Assembly: GCF_001306145.1 (NCBI RefSeq)
Contig: NZ_LGKO01000004.1
Location: 248,001 to 312,000, forward strand
Reading direction: 5' to 3'
Origin: Thermanaerothrix daxensis
GTDB taxonomy: Bacteria; Chloroflexota; Anaerolineae; Anaerolineales; Anaerolineaceae
Length of the DNA: 64,000 bases
The stretch's first letter is position 1; the number at the start of each line of letters is the position of its first letter. Below the pieces are notes generated by a model that saw only the letters and a list, made by a program, of their open reading frames with translations, ran no database searches and was not told the DNA's origin. The position numbers and the translations under genes are program-made. Of the stretch, positions 36,744 to 44,127 are shown piece by piece.

Positions 36744-37538
36744 TTACTCACTCTTCTCGGGCAAGAAGGCGGTGACGAACCAATCGTAAAGCAGCACGCC
36801 CAAAATACCGCCGATGATCGGCATAATCACGGGGGCGACGATCCAGTAGGAGCCATCGAAGAGGCCTTGCGTCCCAACCAGAGCGCCGAAGATGCGCGGA
36901 CCCAGGTCACGAGCCGGGTTGATGGCATAACCGCTCGGGCCACCCAGGCTCAGACCGACCGAGAGCACCGTGCCACCCACCAGGAACGGCCCCATATTGA
37001 ACTTCAGGCCCAGGTTGCGCTGATCACCGCTGGCAAGCACACCGAAGAGCAGCACCATGGTGCCAAAAATTTCCGCAATGCTGGCATTCAGCAGCGAATA
37101 GGAGCCCTGTGCCGCAGCACCCTGGCCGCCCCAGAAGGCCTGCCCGAATACCGAGCCGGGGCCAGTGCACCACACATTGGGCATGCCCGCTGCCACCAGA
37201 CCCTCACGGTAGACCAGGTACACACCCAGCGCGCCCAGGAACGCACCCACCAATTGGCCCAAGATATAGGTGGGCACTTTGGACCACGGGAAGCCGCGCT
37301 TAACCGCCAGCGCAATGGTCACCGCAGGATTGAGATGGGCGCCCGAAACGCCACCCGCAACATAAACCGCAACAATGACTGCGAAGGCCCAGCCGATGGT
37401 GATGGTGTTCCAGTTATAGGCTGGTGCTGCCAAGCGCGGGGCAAGCCCCACATTGGCGACCACACCATCACCCAGCAAGATCAGGGTGAAAGTACCAATG
37501 ACTTCGCCCAGAAACTCGCCTAAACCTTTGGATTTCAT
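36744..37538 (-). CDS. glpF: glycerol facilitator / aquaglyceroporin (MIP family)
   Basis: 264 residues, six helices and two half-helices. NPA boxes at 70-72 (SGAHLNPAVT) and 207-209 (GYAINPARDLGPR). The Asp directly after NPAR marks the glycerol-conducting subgroup. Brings glycerol, and possibly dihydroxyacetone, across the membrane. GGAGAGG lies 6 bases before ATG 37538. It heads the run glpF-dhaK-dhaL-glpK and follows a terminator that separates it from dhaR. A possible short leader ORF overlaps its start. Confidence 0.95.
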   Translation of the reverse strand: MKSKGLGEFLGEVIGTFTLILLGDGVVANVGLAPRLAAPAYNWNTITIGWAFAVIVAVYVAGGVSGAHLNPAVTIALAVKRGFPWSKVPTYILGQLVGAFLGALGVYLVYREGLVAAGMPNVWCTGPGSVFGQAFWGGQGAAAQGSYSLLNASIAEIFGTMVLLFGVLASGDQRNLGLKFNMGPFLVGGTVLSVGLSLGGPSGYAINPARDLGPRIFGALVGTQGLFDGSYWIVAPVIMPIIGGILGVLLYDWFVTAFLPEKSE

Positions 37539-37594
37539 GTCGGACCTCTCCTTTCATAAAGGATTTGAAGAATGGGATTATGGGTGAAGAACAA
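37535..37594 (-). other. possible leader ORF overlapping the glpF start
   Basis: A TTG at 37594 lies 7 bases after GGAGG and opens a 19-codon frame (FFTHNPILQILYERRGPT after the start) whose TGA overlaps the glpF ATG (ATGA). A second strong ribosome-like site, AAAGGAGG, lies at 37624-37631 without a usable start codon. Translation is unproven. Confidence 0.25.
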
Positions 37595-37670
37595 AGTGCT
37601 ACCTCCGCTCGTCTCTCCGTTCACCTCCTTTGGTATGAAATTGAGCAACCAGAAAAACAATGGGTTTTGC

Positions 37671-37709
37671 AAAAAATACCGCCTATCAGGAACTTCCTAA
37701 TGGCGGTAT
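37671..37709 (-). terminator. rho-independent terminator after dhaR
   Basis: On the minus strand: stem ATACCGCC / GGCGGTAT (37709-37702 with 37683-37676), with an inner palindrome AGGAAGTTCCT in the loop, followed directly by TTTTTT (37676-37671). It is about 195 bases after the dhaR stop and separates dhaR from the glpF unit. Confidence 0.8.
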
Positions 37710-37860
37710 CTCTTGCCTAAAGAAAGAACACCAACATGGCATTCCGCACCCCACAACATTACCGCAGGGCACATCGGCATCACCCAACTACCTTGAAGCC
37801 ACATTGCGCAGGACATCACAATCCATTGTAAGGCGTACGCCCGTCCTGTCAAATTAATCC

Positions 37861-37917
37861 CCGATTAATGTATCGGTTTGAAACATTTTAGCGACATTGT
37901 GTTTCATAATGAAACAC
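37861..37917. promoter_or_regulatory. tandem palindromes, candidate DhaR operator
   Basis: Three inverted repeats stand in a row: CCGAT-TAATGT-ATCGG (37861-37876), GTTTGAAAC (37876-37884) and GTGTTTCAT-A-ATGAAACAC (37899-37917). The last two share the GTTTC/GAAAC core with centres 28 bases apart. The last one covers the dhaR stop codon. They lie about 320-380 bases upstream of glpF. The rest of the 365-base gap holds the dhaR terminator and the glpF leader. Confidence 0.45.
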
Positions 37918-39889
37918 CGCTTTCGCGCCGCCCATCTTCACGATAGGAATCCAGTGAGATATTCATGCGCCGTAAGTGGCGCCACAAGGTAGTTCGTCCC
38001 ACCCCCAACAGACGCGCCATTTGAGAAACATTGCCATGGCATTGTTGGGCAGCCTGGAGAATGGCCTGCCGCTCAATCTCTTCCAGGCGGGGGAGATTGG
38101 GCATCCACATGGGAACACCTGCATCAGTACTGGTTTGCAGAGGGGGCAAGTGTGCCGGCATGATAATCTGGGAGGGACTGGCCTGCACCGCCGCCCGCGT
38201 CAATACCGACTCCAGTTCTCGCACATTCCCCGGCCAGGAATGTGCTCTCAGGATGGCCAGGGTATCCTTGCTCAGACTAAGCGGATGCCCTAATTGCCTT
38301 GCCAGGCGCTGCAACACCTGTTCGATCAACAATTCCAGGTCCTGTTTGCGTTCCCGCAAAGGGGGAAGAACGATCTCAAACAGGCTTAGACGATAAAAGA
38401 GATCGGCTCGAAAGTTACCCTCAGCCACCAGGTGTTCCAGATTGGCCGAACTCGAAGCAATGATGCGAACATCCACCTCAATCGGCTTGCGGCTGCCAAT
38501 GCGCTGGATAATCCCTAACTCCAGGTAATTCAGCAATACCGACTGCGCCTCCAGGGGTAGCGCCTCTACATCCTGAAAGAAGAGGGTACCCCCGTCAGCC
38601 AGTTCAAATTTGCTGGCATGTGAAATGCCCTCCCCCACACCGCGCTCCACCCCCAGCAACTCGGGCAAGACCAATTCACTGGGCACCGCGGTACAAGCAA
38701 ACACCACAAAAGGCCCATGACTGCGCGGGCTGTGGTAATGGATGGCACGGGCGAGCAAATTTTTACCGGTTCCACTTTCTCCCCGGATAAGCACACACCC
38801 CCGTGCTGCAGCCGCGCTGCGTGCCAGGCGCCGCACGCGGCGAATGGCGGGTGACTCGCCAATTAGATTCTGAAGATCAAAAGTGGGAGAACCCACCTGA
38901 CGCTGGACGTACTCGCGCAGACTCTTGAGCGGACGTAAAACTGCCAGAATGGCTCGCAGACCACGCCGTCCACGGACATATTGCAGGCTCAGCAAGCAGG
39001 AAACTGTTTCCCCTAATACCGAAAGTTGAACCTCTAGATCCGAGACCGGAATTTGGCGATGGAGGGCATCCAGCACATATGGCGGGAATTTCACAAAAGC
39101 ATCCAGATGAGCCCCCATGAGCGACTCCTGGGGAACCTTGAGAATTTCAGCCGCAGTGGGATTAGCGTGGATCACAATTCCCTCTGTATTCCACGCCAGA
39201 ATGCCTTCGTTGATACTGGCCAGAATGGCATTTATTCCGGCCAACTGGCTGTTTTGCTCTTCCAACAACTGATCTGACTGACGTTGGGCTTCAATGGCGC
39301 GCGCACCTGCCACCACCATACCCAACGCATACGGGTGGAAATTACTGACCCGCGTCACCACTCCTAATGCCCCGAGCAACTTGCCGCTGATATCAAAAAC
39401 CGGCGCTGCTGCCCAACCAAAATCGTGCAACGGCTGACAAAAATGTTCATACCCGACCACTTGAACGGGCTCACGTTCAAGCAGTGCCACGCCAATGGCA
39501 TTGGTGCCCAATTCGCTCTCGGCCAGCAACGTACCTGGTTCAATCTGCATGCTCTCCAGGGTAGCCAACATCCCCGGATCTCCTACCCAATCCAGCAAGT
39601 ACCCCACGCTGTTGGTAAAAAGCACCGCTGAATTTGAGTTTTCAATGTACTGATAAATGTCCTCCATGACGGGCCGGGCAATAGCCATTAACTCAAAATA
39701 ATTAACTTGCATGGAAAACAAATGCTGGTCAGACAACCGCGGCGGCTTTAGGGAAGTATAGGGGTCCACCCGTGCCCAACAGCGCCGCCATGACGCTGCG
39801 ATTATAGGTCGCACTTGGGGCATAACGATATGACGAGTTATAAATGCATGCCATGCATCGTAAAGTTGCTCTTTGATCGCCCGATCCAT
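37904..39889 (-). CDS. dhaR: DhaR/AcoR-like enhancer-binding-type transcriptional activator
   Basis: 661 residues: GAF-like sensor (about 60-200), PAS (about 215-300), AAA+ core (about 340-565), and a Fis-type helix-turn-helix (VSQMARLLGVGRTTLWRHLRR, 621-641). Walker A is intact (GESGTGKN, 370-377) and so is the arginine-finger region (FRADLFYRL). The sigma-54 contact loop GAFTGA reads GVGEGI (417-422), and Walker B, usually LFLDE, reads LFFQD. As I recall, E. coli DhaR is similarly degenerate and works with sigma-70, controlled by DhaK and DhaL. Position upstream of glpF-dhaKL-glpK and the C-terminal helix support the DhaR call. It is divergent from murA. Confidence 0.85.
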   Translation of the reverse strand: MDRAIKEQLYDAWHAFITRHIVMPQVRPIIAASWRRCWARVDPYTSLKPPRLSDQHLFSMQVNYFELMAIARPVMEDIYQYIENSNSAVLFTNSVGYLLDWVGDPGMLATLESMQIEPGTLLAESELGTNAIGVALLEREPVQVVGYEHFCQPLHDFGWAAAPVFDISGKLLGALGVVTRVSNFHPYALGMVVAGARAIEAQRQSDQLLEEQNSQLAGINAILASINEGILAWNTEGIVIHANPTAAEILKVPQESLMGAHLDAFVKFPPYVLDALHRQIPVSDLEVQLSVLGETVSCLLSLQYVRGRRGLRAILAVLRPLKSLREYVQRQVGSPTFDLQNLIGESPAIRRVRRLARSAAAARGCVLIRGESGTGKNLLARAIHYHSPRSHGPFVVFACTAVPSELVLPELLGVERGVGEGISHASKFELADGGTLFFQDVEALPLEAQSVLLNYLELGIIQRIGSRKPIEVDVRIIASSSANLEHLVAEGNFRADLFYRLSLFEIVLPPLRERKQDLELLIEQVLQRLARQLGHPLSLSKDTLAILRAHSWPGNVRELESVLTRAAVQASPSQIIMPAHLPPLQTSTDAGVPMWMPNLPRLEEIERQAILQAAQQCHGNVSQMARLLGVGRTTLWRHLRRMNISLDSYREDGRRESGVSL

Positions 39890-39978
39890 TCCAGCACCCT
39901 CTTTTTATCCGCTCATCCATCATCTCCCCCGTGGTTTCTATTGTAGCAAAAACCCGCCCATTATGCCAAAGGTGTAGA

Positions 39979-39984
39979 TATAAT
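39979..39984 (+). promoter_or_regulatory. possible -10 element for murA
   Basis: TATAAT 16 bases before the murA ATG, giving a very short leader that still includes GGAGG (39991-39995). No clear -35 box is seen. Confidence 0.35.
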
Positions 39985-40000
39985 AACTCTGGAGGTGACA

Positions 40001-41281
40001 ATGGAAAAGTTTGTGATCGAAGGTGGTTATCCTCTTCACGGCGAAGTGACCCCCTCTGGAAACAAAAACGCCGCCTTACCCCTGCTGGCCGCCTGTCTCC
40101 TAACCGATGAACCGATTATCCTGCACAACATCCCCAACATCCTTGATGTGCGCACGATGCGAGCCCTCCTCGAATCATTGGGAGTGGAATTTACGGACTT
40201 AGACGAGCACACCTGGAAGGTTCAGGCCAGGGAGGTCCGCCCAGCGGATCTGGACCCCGATCTCTGCCGCAAGATACGCGCTTCCATCCTACTGGCCGGA
40301 CCCATGAGCGCGCGCACCGGGGTGCTGCGCTTGCCCCCTCCCGGGGGGGACGTAATTGGACGGCGTCGGGTAGATACCCACCTGCTAGCGCTCAAAAAAC
40401 TGGGAGTGGAAGTATCTTACGATCGCTACTTCCACTTCCATGCCAATGGGTTGCATGGCGCTAACATCCTCCTCGATGAAGCCAGTGTAACCGCAACCGA
40501 AAACGCCATCATGGCAGCCGTCATAGCTAAAGGCGAGAGCGTGATCCGCAACGCCGCCTCAGAGCCGCACATTCAGGAACTCTGCCATTTCTTAAACTCT
40601 CTGGGCGCTAAAATTGAGAATATTGGCTCCAATACCCTGCACATCACCGGGGTGGATCACCTGCACGGCGGGGAATTCACCATCGGCCCTGATTATCTGG
40701 AAGTGGTGTCCTTCATCGGGGCGGCCGCAGTTACCCGTGGAGAAATTACAATCCGCAAGGCCGGACCGGAGTACCTGGACATGATTCAGCTGGTTTTCGG
40801 TCGGCTGGGCGTCCACTGGGAAGTACGGGGCGAGGATATCTTCGTCCCGCGCGAGCAACGCCTGACTATCGAGCCCGATTTGGGGGGCGCTATCCCCGAA
40901 ATTAGCGTCATGCCCTGGCCGGCCTTTCCCACCGATCTGATGAGTATTGCCCTGGTCGTTGCCACCCAATCCAAAGGAACGGTGCTATTTCACGATTGGA
41001 TGTACCCCAGCCGCATGTTCTTCACCGACAAGTTAGTCAGCATGGGCGCTCAAATTGTCCTGTGTGACCCCCATCGTTGCATTGTCCAAGGCCCCACCGA
41101 GCTCTACGGCGAGAAACTAGAAAGCCCGGATATTCGCGCGGGCATGGCACTGGTGTTAGCGGCCCTTTCCGCCCACGGCACCTCGGTCATCCGTAACATT
41201 GGGCAAATTGATCGGGGATACGAACGAGTGGACGAAAAGCTGGCGGCACTGGGCGCACACATTCAGCGTGTACGTGAGTGA
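40001..41281 (+). CDS. murA: UDP-N-acetylglucosamine 1-carboxyvinyltransferase MurA, Cys-to-Asp form
   Basis: 426 residues. Transfers enolpyruvate from PEP to UDP-GlcNAc, the first committed step of peptidoglycan synthesis. Conserved PSGNKNAALPLLAA, RASILLAGP and GYERVDEKLAALGA are present. The active-site loop reads PPPGGDVIGRRRVD, with Asp117 where E. coli has Cys115, the residue alkylated by fosfomycin. Asp is known at this position in naturally fosfomycin-resistant MurA enzymes (Mycobacterium, Chlamydia). GGAGG lies 5 bases before ATG 40001. It stands alone between dhaR and trx, with its own terminator. Confidence 0.95.
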   Translation: MEKFVIEGGYPLHGEVTPSGNKNAALPLLAACLLTDEPIILHNIPNILDVRTMRALLESLGVEFTDLDEHTWKVQAREVRPADLDPDLCRKIRASILLAGPMSARTGVLRLPPPGGDVIGRRRVDTHLLALKKLGVEVSYDRYFHFHANGLHGANILLDEASVTATENAIMAAVIAKGESVIRNAASEPHIQELCHFLNSLGAKIENIGSNTLHITGVDHLHGGEFTIGPDYLEVVSFIGAAAVTRGEITIRKAGPEYLDMIQLVFGRLGVHWEVRGEDIFVPREQRLTIEPDLGGAIPEISVMPWPAFPTDLMSIALVVATQSKGTVLFHDWMYPSRMFFTDKLVSMGAQIVLCDPHRCIVQGPTELYGEKLESPDIRAGMALVLAALSAHGTSVIRNIGQIDRGYERVDEKLAALGAHIQRVRE

Positions 41282-41303
41282 GTGGCCGCTCGCCCCCAAG
41301 TAG

Positions 41304-41331
41304 GAAAGCCCGGTTTGGTTACCGGGCTTTC
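41304..41331 (+). terminator. terminator shared by murA and thioredoxin genes
   Basis: 11-bp stem GAAAGCCCGGT / ACCGGGCTTTC with a 6-base loop, 22 bases after the murA stop, followed on the plus strand by CGCTCATTTTC. The convergent thioredoxin gene ends 25 bases beyond. Confidence 0.7.
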
Positions 41332-41356
41332 GCTCATTTTCATCACGAGGGGTAAT

Positions 41357-41719
41357 TCAGGACTTGGTTTGGGTTGAAGCCGTCTGAACCACTTCCAGGA
41401 ACTGCTCCACGACATCTCGCAACATACCTTCAGGCAAGGCGCCTACCTGACGATGGATCACCTTACCATTGGCAACAAAGAGAAGCGTGGGAATCCCTTG
41501 AACACCAAAACGTGTGGCCCATTCCGGATTCTCATCTGTGTTGACCTTGGCTACGATCAACTTACCAGCGTAATCCTTGGCAATCTTCTCAAGGGCTGGC
41601 GCGATGAGACGACAAGGTCCACACCATGGAGCCCAAAAATCCACAATTACCGGTAAAGCCGACTGCAACACCGTTTTCTCAAACGCTGCATCCGTCACGT
41701 GAATAGGTGCATCTATCAT
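41357..41719 (-). CDS. thioredoxin
   Basis: 120 residues, single thioredoxin fold with DFWAPWCGPCRLIAP (WCGPC redox site) and the cis-proline loop GIPTLLFVANGKV. Reduces protein disulfides in the cytoplasm using thioredoxin reductase, which is not encoded in this window. The C-terminal tail (TASTQTKS) is slightly long. The gene shares a terminator with convergent murA. Confidence 0.95.
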   Translation of the reverse strand: MIDAPIHVTDAAFEKTVLQSALPVIVDFWAPWCGPCRLIAPALEKIAKDYAGKLIVAKVNTDENPEWATRFGVQGIPTLLFVANGKVIHRQVGALPEGMLRDVVEQFLEVVQTASTQTKS

Positions 41720-41802
41720 TCTATAATCTCCCTTCTGATACCCAAAGCTAAATCGGGTTTAGTATATCACAGTTCAGGCCCGATACCGTCTAATATGACT
41801 TA

Positions 41803-42006
41803 TTATTTCTCCTCGCTTGAAGGCTTAGGACGATGGTCCGTGCTATACCAACCACTCCCCTTAAAAATCACCGCAGGTGCCTGGTACACCTTACGCACTC
41901 GAGTATGTCCACGCGGACATTGGGGCAGGTGGCCGTTATGAGAAAAATGAGCAAAGTGCTCAAAGGGCACCCCACACTCCTCGCACACGTACTGGTAAAT
42001 TGGCAT
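41803..42006 (-). CDS. FmdB family zinc-ribbon protein
   Basis: 67 residues starting MPIYQYVCEECGVPFEHF, the FmdB/CxxC_CXXC_SSSS signature, with a second, altered pair (CPRGH). Followed by VRKVYQAPAVIFKGSGWYSTD, typical of the family. Thought to be regulatory, with the role not established. AGGAGG lies 4 bases before the ATG. It follows hsp20 after a hairpin. Confidence 0.85.
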   Translation of the reverse strand: MPIYQYVCEECGVPFEHFAHFSHNGHLPQCPRGHTRVRKVYQAPAVIFKGSGWYSTDHRPKPSSEEK

Positions 42007-42032
42007 CTCAACCTCCTGTTTGCCAGAAATGT

Positions 42033-42062
42033 CAGCCGCCCCATCATTCTTCGGGGCGGCTG
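42033..42062 (-). terminator. hairpin after hsp20
   Basis: Perfect 10-bp stem CAGCCGCCCC / GGGGCGGCTG with a 10-base loop, 10 bases after the hsp20 stop. The bases after it (ACATTTC) are only weakly T-rich, so termination may be partial before the FmdB gene. Confidence 0.5.
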
Positions 42063-42072
42063 CTCCTCAGAC

Positions 42073-42513
42073 TTACTTCGCTTTCACCGTAATGGTTTTC
42101 GGTCGCACAGCTTCGGCTTTAGGCAAGGTTAGGGTCAAAACCCCATTCTCATACTCGGCCTTCGCCTTATCTACTTCGACCGGCACCGGCAGAGTAAGGC
42201 TGCGGGAATATTGCCCATAGCGGCGCTCACGCAAGTGATACACCGCGTTCTTGACTTCCTCTTCCTGCTTCACCTCACCCGCAATAGTCAACACATTGTT
42301 GTTCACCGTGACGTGGATGTCTTCGGGCTTTACCCCGGGCATGGTGGCTTTCACCACTACCTCGTTGTCGGTCTGATACATATCTACTGCTATCCACTCC
42401 GTCCCCCGCAGCCAGTCCACCTGCCGGGTGAAGAGATCGTCAAAGAGTTGATCTACCGTTGAACGCAAAGCGGCAATCTCACGCATCGGATCAAAAACCA
42501 TCAAGTTGGCCAT
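42073..42513 (-). CDS. Hsp20 / alpha-crystallin small heat-shock protein
   Basis: 146 residues. An ATP-independent chaperone that holds unfolding proteins. The alpha-crystallin domain runs about 38-135 (VVVKATMPGVKPEDIHVTV, GVLTLTLPKAE) with the AxxxxGVL motif present, and a short tail RPKTITVKAK. GAAGGAGG precedes ATG 42513. No CIRCE element is seen upstream. The 77-base gap to the response regulator holds no clear promoter. Confidence 0.94.
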   Translation of the reverse strand: MANLMVFDPMREIAALRSTVDQLFDDLFTRQVDWLRGTEWIAVDMYQTDNEVVVKATMPGVKPEDIHVTVNNNVLTIAGEVKQEEEVKNAVYHLRERRYGQYSRSLTLPVPVEVDKAKAEYENGVLTLTLPKAEAVRPKTITVKAK

Positions 42514-42590
42514 CGTCCACCTCCTTCTCAGAAGGTTTTGATGACACCCTTTTTATATGCCCGATGCATAAGATTTGTGCTAGAGAAATA

Positions 42591-43343
42591 TCAATTTTTT
42601 GTAGATTCTCGGCTCTGCTCACCGGGTTTCTGGCGTCGAAAATCCACAAAACGATAGCCCACTCCGCGTTCGGTCAGAATGTACTTGGGATTGGAAGGAT
42701 CCTTCTCAATCTTTTGGCGGAGATAATTGATATACAACCGCACATAGTGGGGCTCATCACGATATTCATACCCCCAAACCTTCGACAATATTTGATCGTA
42801 GGTGAGAACCCAGCCAGCGTTTTGCACCAAGTGATATAACAAGCGGTACTCCGTAGGACGCAACTTGACCAATTTTCCTTCTACCCATACCTCACGTCGC
42901 CCAAAGTCAATCCTCAAACGGTCATCAACCTCTACCACCTCTTTGGAAATTGGGCTGGCCATTTCGGTCCTCCGTAGAACCGCCCGCACCCGGCTGACCA
43001 GTTCACGTGGGCTGAAAGGCTTGGTCACATAATCATCTGCCCCCAATTCCAATCCCCGAATGCGATCTTCTTCTTCTCCCTTGGCAGTCACCATAATAAC
43101 CGGAACCTGGCTGATCTCACGAATGAGTTGGAGCACTTCAAAGCCGTCCATATCCGGCAGCATCACATCCAGAATCACCAAGTCGGGCAGGGCATCGCGC
43201 AATACGCGAATGGCTTCTTCACCGCGATGAGCCTCTACCACGCGGAATCCATCGTGCTCCAGGTTGAGGCGAATGAAACGTGCCATTTTCTCCTCGTCAT
43301 CTACCACGAGGATCAGGCGGTCCCTCAGGCTCATATCGCTCAT
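42591..43343 (-). CDS. OmpR-family response regulator
   Basis: 250 residues: receiver domain (10-125, phospho-Asp59 in [16 protein letters not shown] at about 109-111) and an OmpR/PhoB winged-helix DNA-binding domain ([36 protein letters not shown]). It looks like KdpE/MtrA-type regulators. No histidine kinase is adjacent. The upstream neighbours are a small conserved protein and FHA/J-VWA/PP2C/kinase genes, so crosstalk with Ser/Thr phosphorylation is possible but unproven. The basic tail ([16 protein letters not shown]) is unusual in length. Confidence 0.93.
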   Translation of the reverse strand: MSDMSLRDRLILVVDDEEKMARFIRLNLEHDGFRVVEAHRGEEAIRVLRDALPDLVILDVMLPDMDGFEVLQLIREISQVPVIMVTAKGEEEDRIRGLELGADDYVTKPFSPRELVSRVRAVLRRTEMASPISKEVVEVDDRLRIDFGRREVWVEGKLVKLRPTEYRLLYHLVQNAGWVLTYDQILSKVWGYEYRDEPHYVRLYINYLRQKIEKDPSNPKYILTERGVGYRFVDFRRQKPGEQSRESTKN

Positions 43344-43350
43344 GGACGGG

Positions 43351-43590
43351 TTACTCCCTCACAAAGGAGATGACTTCCTCTTCTTCAGCCGCTGGCAGAA
43401 CCTCAATGAAATTGATGCGGCTCACTGGCCAGATCACGGTGGTCACATTGGCTTCAATATAATGAAGATCCTTGCCATCCCGTTTGCGCGGATTTTTGAC
43501 AATGATCAAATAATCCGTTGGGGCGGGTAAAGCGTCAATCTCACCCAATACAGGATCCTCATTATTCAAATGGATGATCACGCTCGGCAT
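43351..43590 (-). CDS. small conserved protein of unknown function
   Basis: 79 residues, soluble, no Cys. The sequence [30 protein letters not shown] followed by [15 protein letters not shown] suggests a small all-beta fold. I recall similar proteins in other Chloroflexota but cannot assign a function. It lies 7 bases before the response regulator start and 14 bases after the FHA gene, so it belongs to this operon. Confidence 0.7.
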   Translation of the reverse strand: MPSVIIHLNNEDPVLGEIDALPAPTDYLIIVKNPRKRDGKDLHYIEANVTTVIWPVSRINFIEVLPAAEEEEVISFVRE

Positions 43591-43604
43591 AGCTCCCTCA
43601 TCTC

Positions 43605-44123
43605 TTATTGAATAATAACCTGGATTTTAAGCTTCCCCAAGGCAATAACATCGTGATTCTTCAGCGGATAATCCACGTGAGGAACAATCTTCTGACCGTT
43701 GACACGGGTGCCGTTAGATGATCCCAGATCCATAATGGAAATACGCTGAGGGGTAATTTTAATTGCCGCATGCAACCGTGAAACCCCATGAGCATAGGCT
43801 TCGTAGGGGGTAAGATCAATGTCGGGAAGAATGGGCTGACCTTCTACAACTCGCCCTAGAGTTACTTCTGAGCGCCCACTCAGGTGAATTACTTCGTCAG
43901 AATCAATGACCCGCAGGGCAATGCTTAATGCCGCGACCGGAGCCGCATTTTCCTCTGGAAGCGGAGGCAACGGCTTAGAGCGCTTCCGTTCAAAGTAGTC
44001 CGACTGAATCATATCCAGGGTTTGGGTGGCGCTTCGGTCCACAACCACCAGTTGAGCCCCACATTCACTACAAAATAACGCGCCAGGCAATTCTTGATGA
44101 TGACAATTGGGACAGGTGATCAT
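43605..44123 (-). CDS. FHA-domain protein with N-terminal zinc ribbon
   Basis: 172 residues. A zinc ribbon (MITCPNCHHQ...CSECGAQL) at the N-terminus, then a linker with TQTLDMIQSDYF, then an FHA domain (about 75-170) with the phosphothreonine-binding residues in VTLGR, VSRLHAAI and DLGSSNGTRVNG. The TQT in the linker is a possible phosphorylation site read by another FHA or the same one. ATG 44123 (with AAGGA upstream) gives the zinc ribbon start. The longer frame to 44201 overlaps the J-VWA gene. Likely reads the kinase output encoded upstream. Confidence 0.85.
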   Translation of the reverse strand: MITCPNCHHQELPGALFCSECGAQLVVVDRSATQTLDMIQSDYFERKRSKPLPPLPEENAAPVAALSIALRVIDSDEVIHLSGRSEVTLGRVVEGQPILPDIDLTPYEAYAHGVSRLHAAIKITPQRISIMDLGSSNGTRVNGQKIVPHVDYPLKNHDVIALGKLKIQVIIQ

Positions 44124-44127
44124 AGCC

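Noticed and set aside
42514-42590. CIRCE or HAIR element before hsp20
   Set aside because: No inverted repeat of that type is present in the gap. GTGCTAGAG is a chance partial match.
16326-43343. DegS-like kinase (16.3 kb) and OmpR-type regulator (42.6 kb) as a two-component pair
   Set aside because: HisKA_3 kinases normally pair with NarL/DegU-type regulators, and the genes are 26 kb apart.
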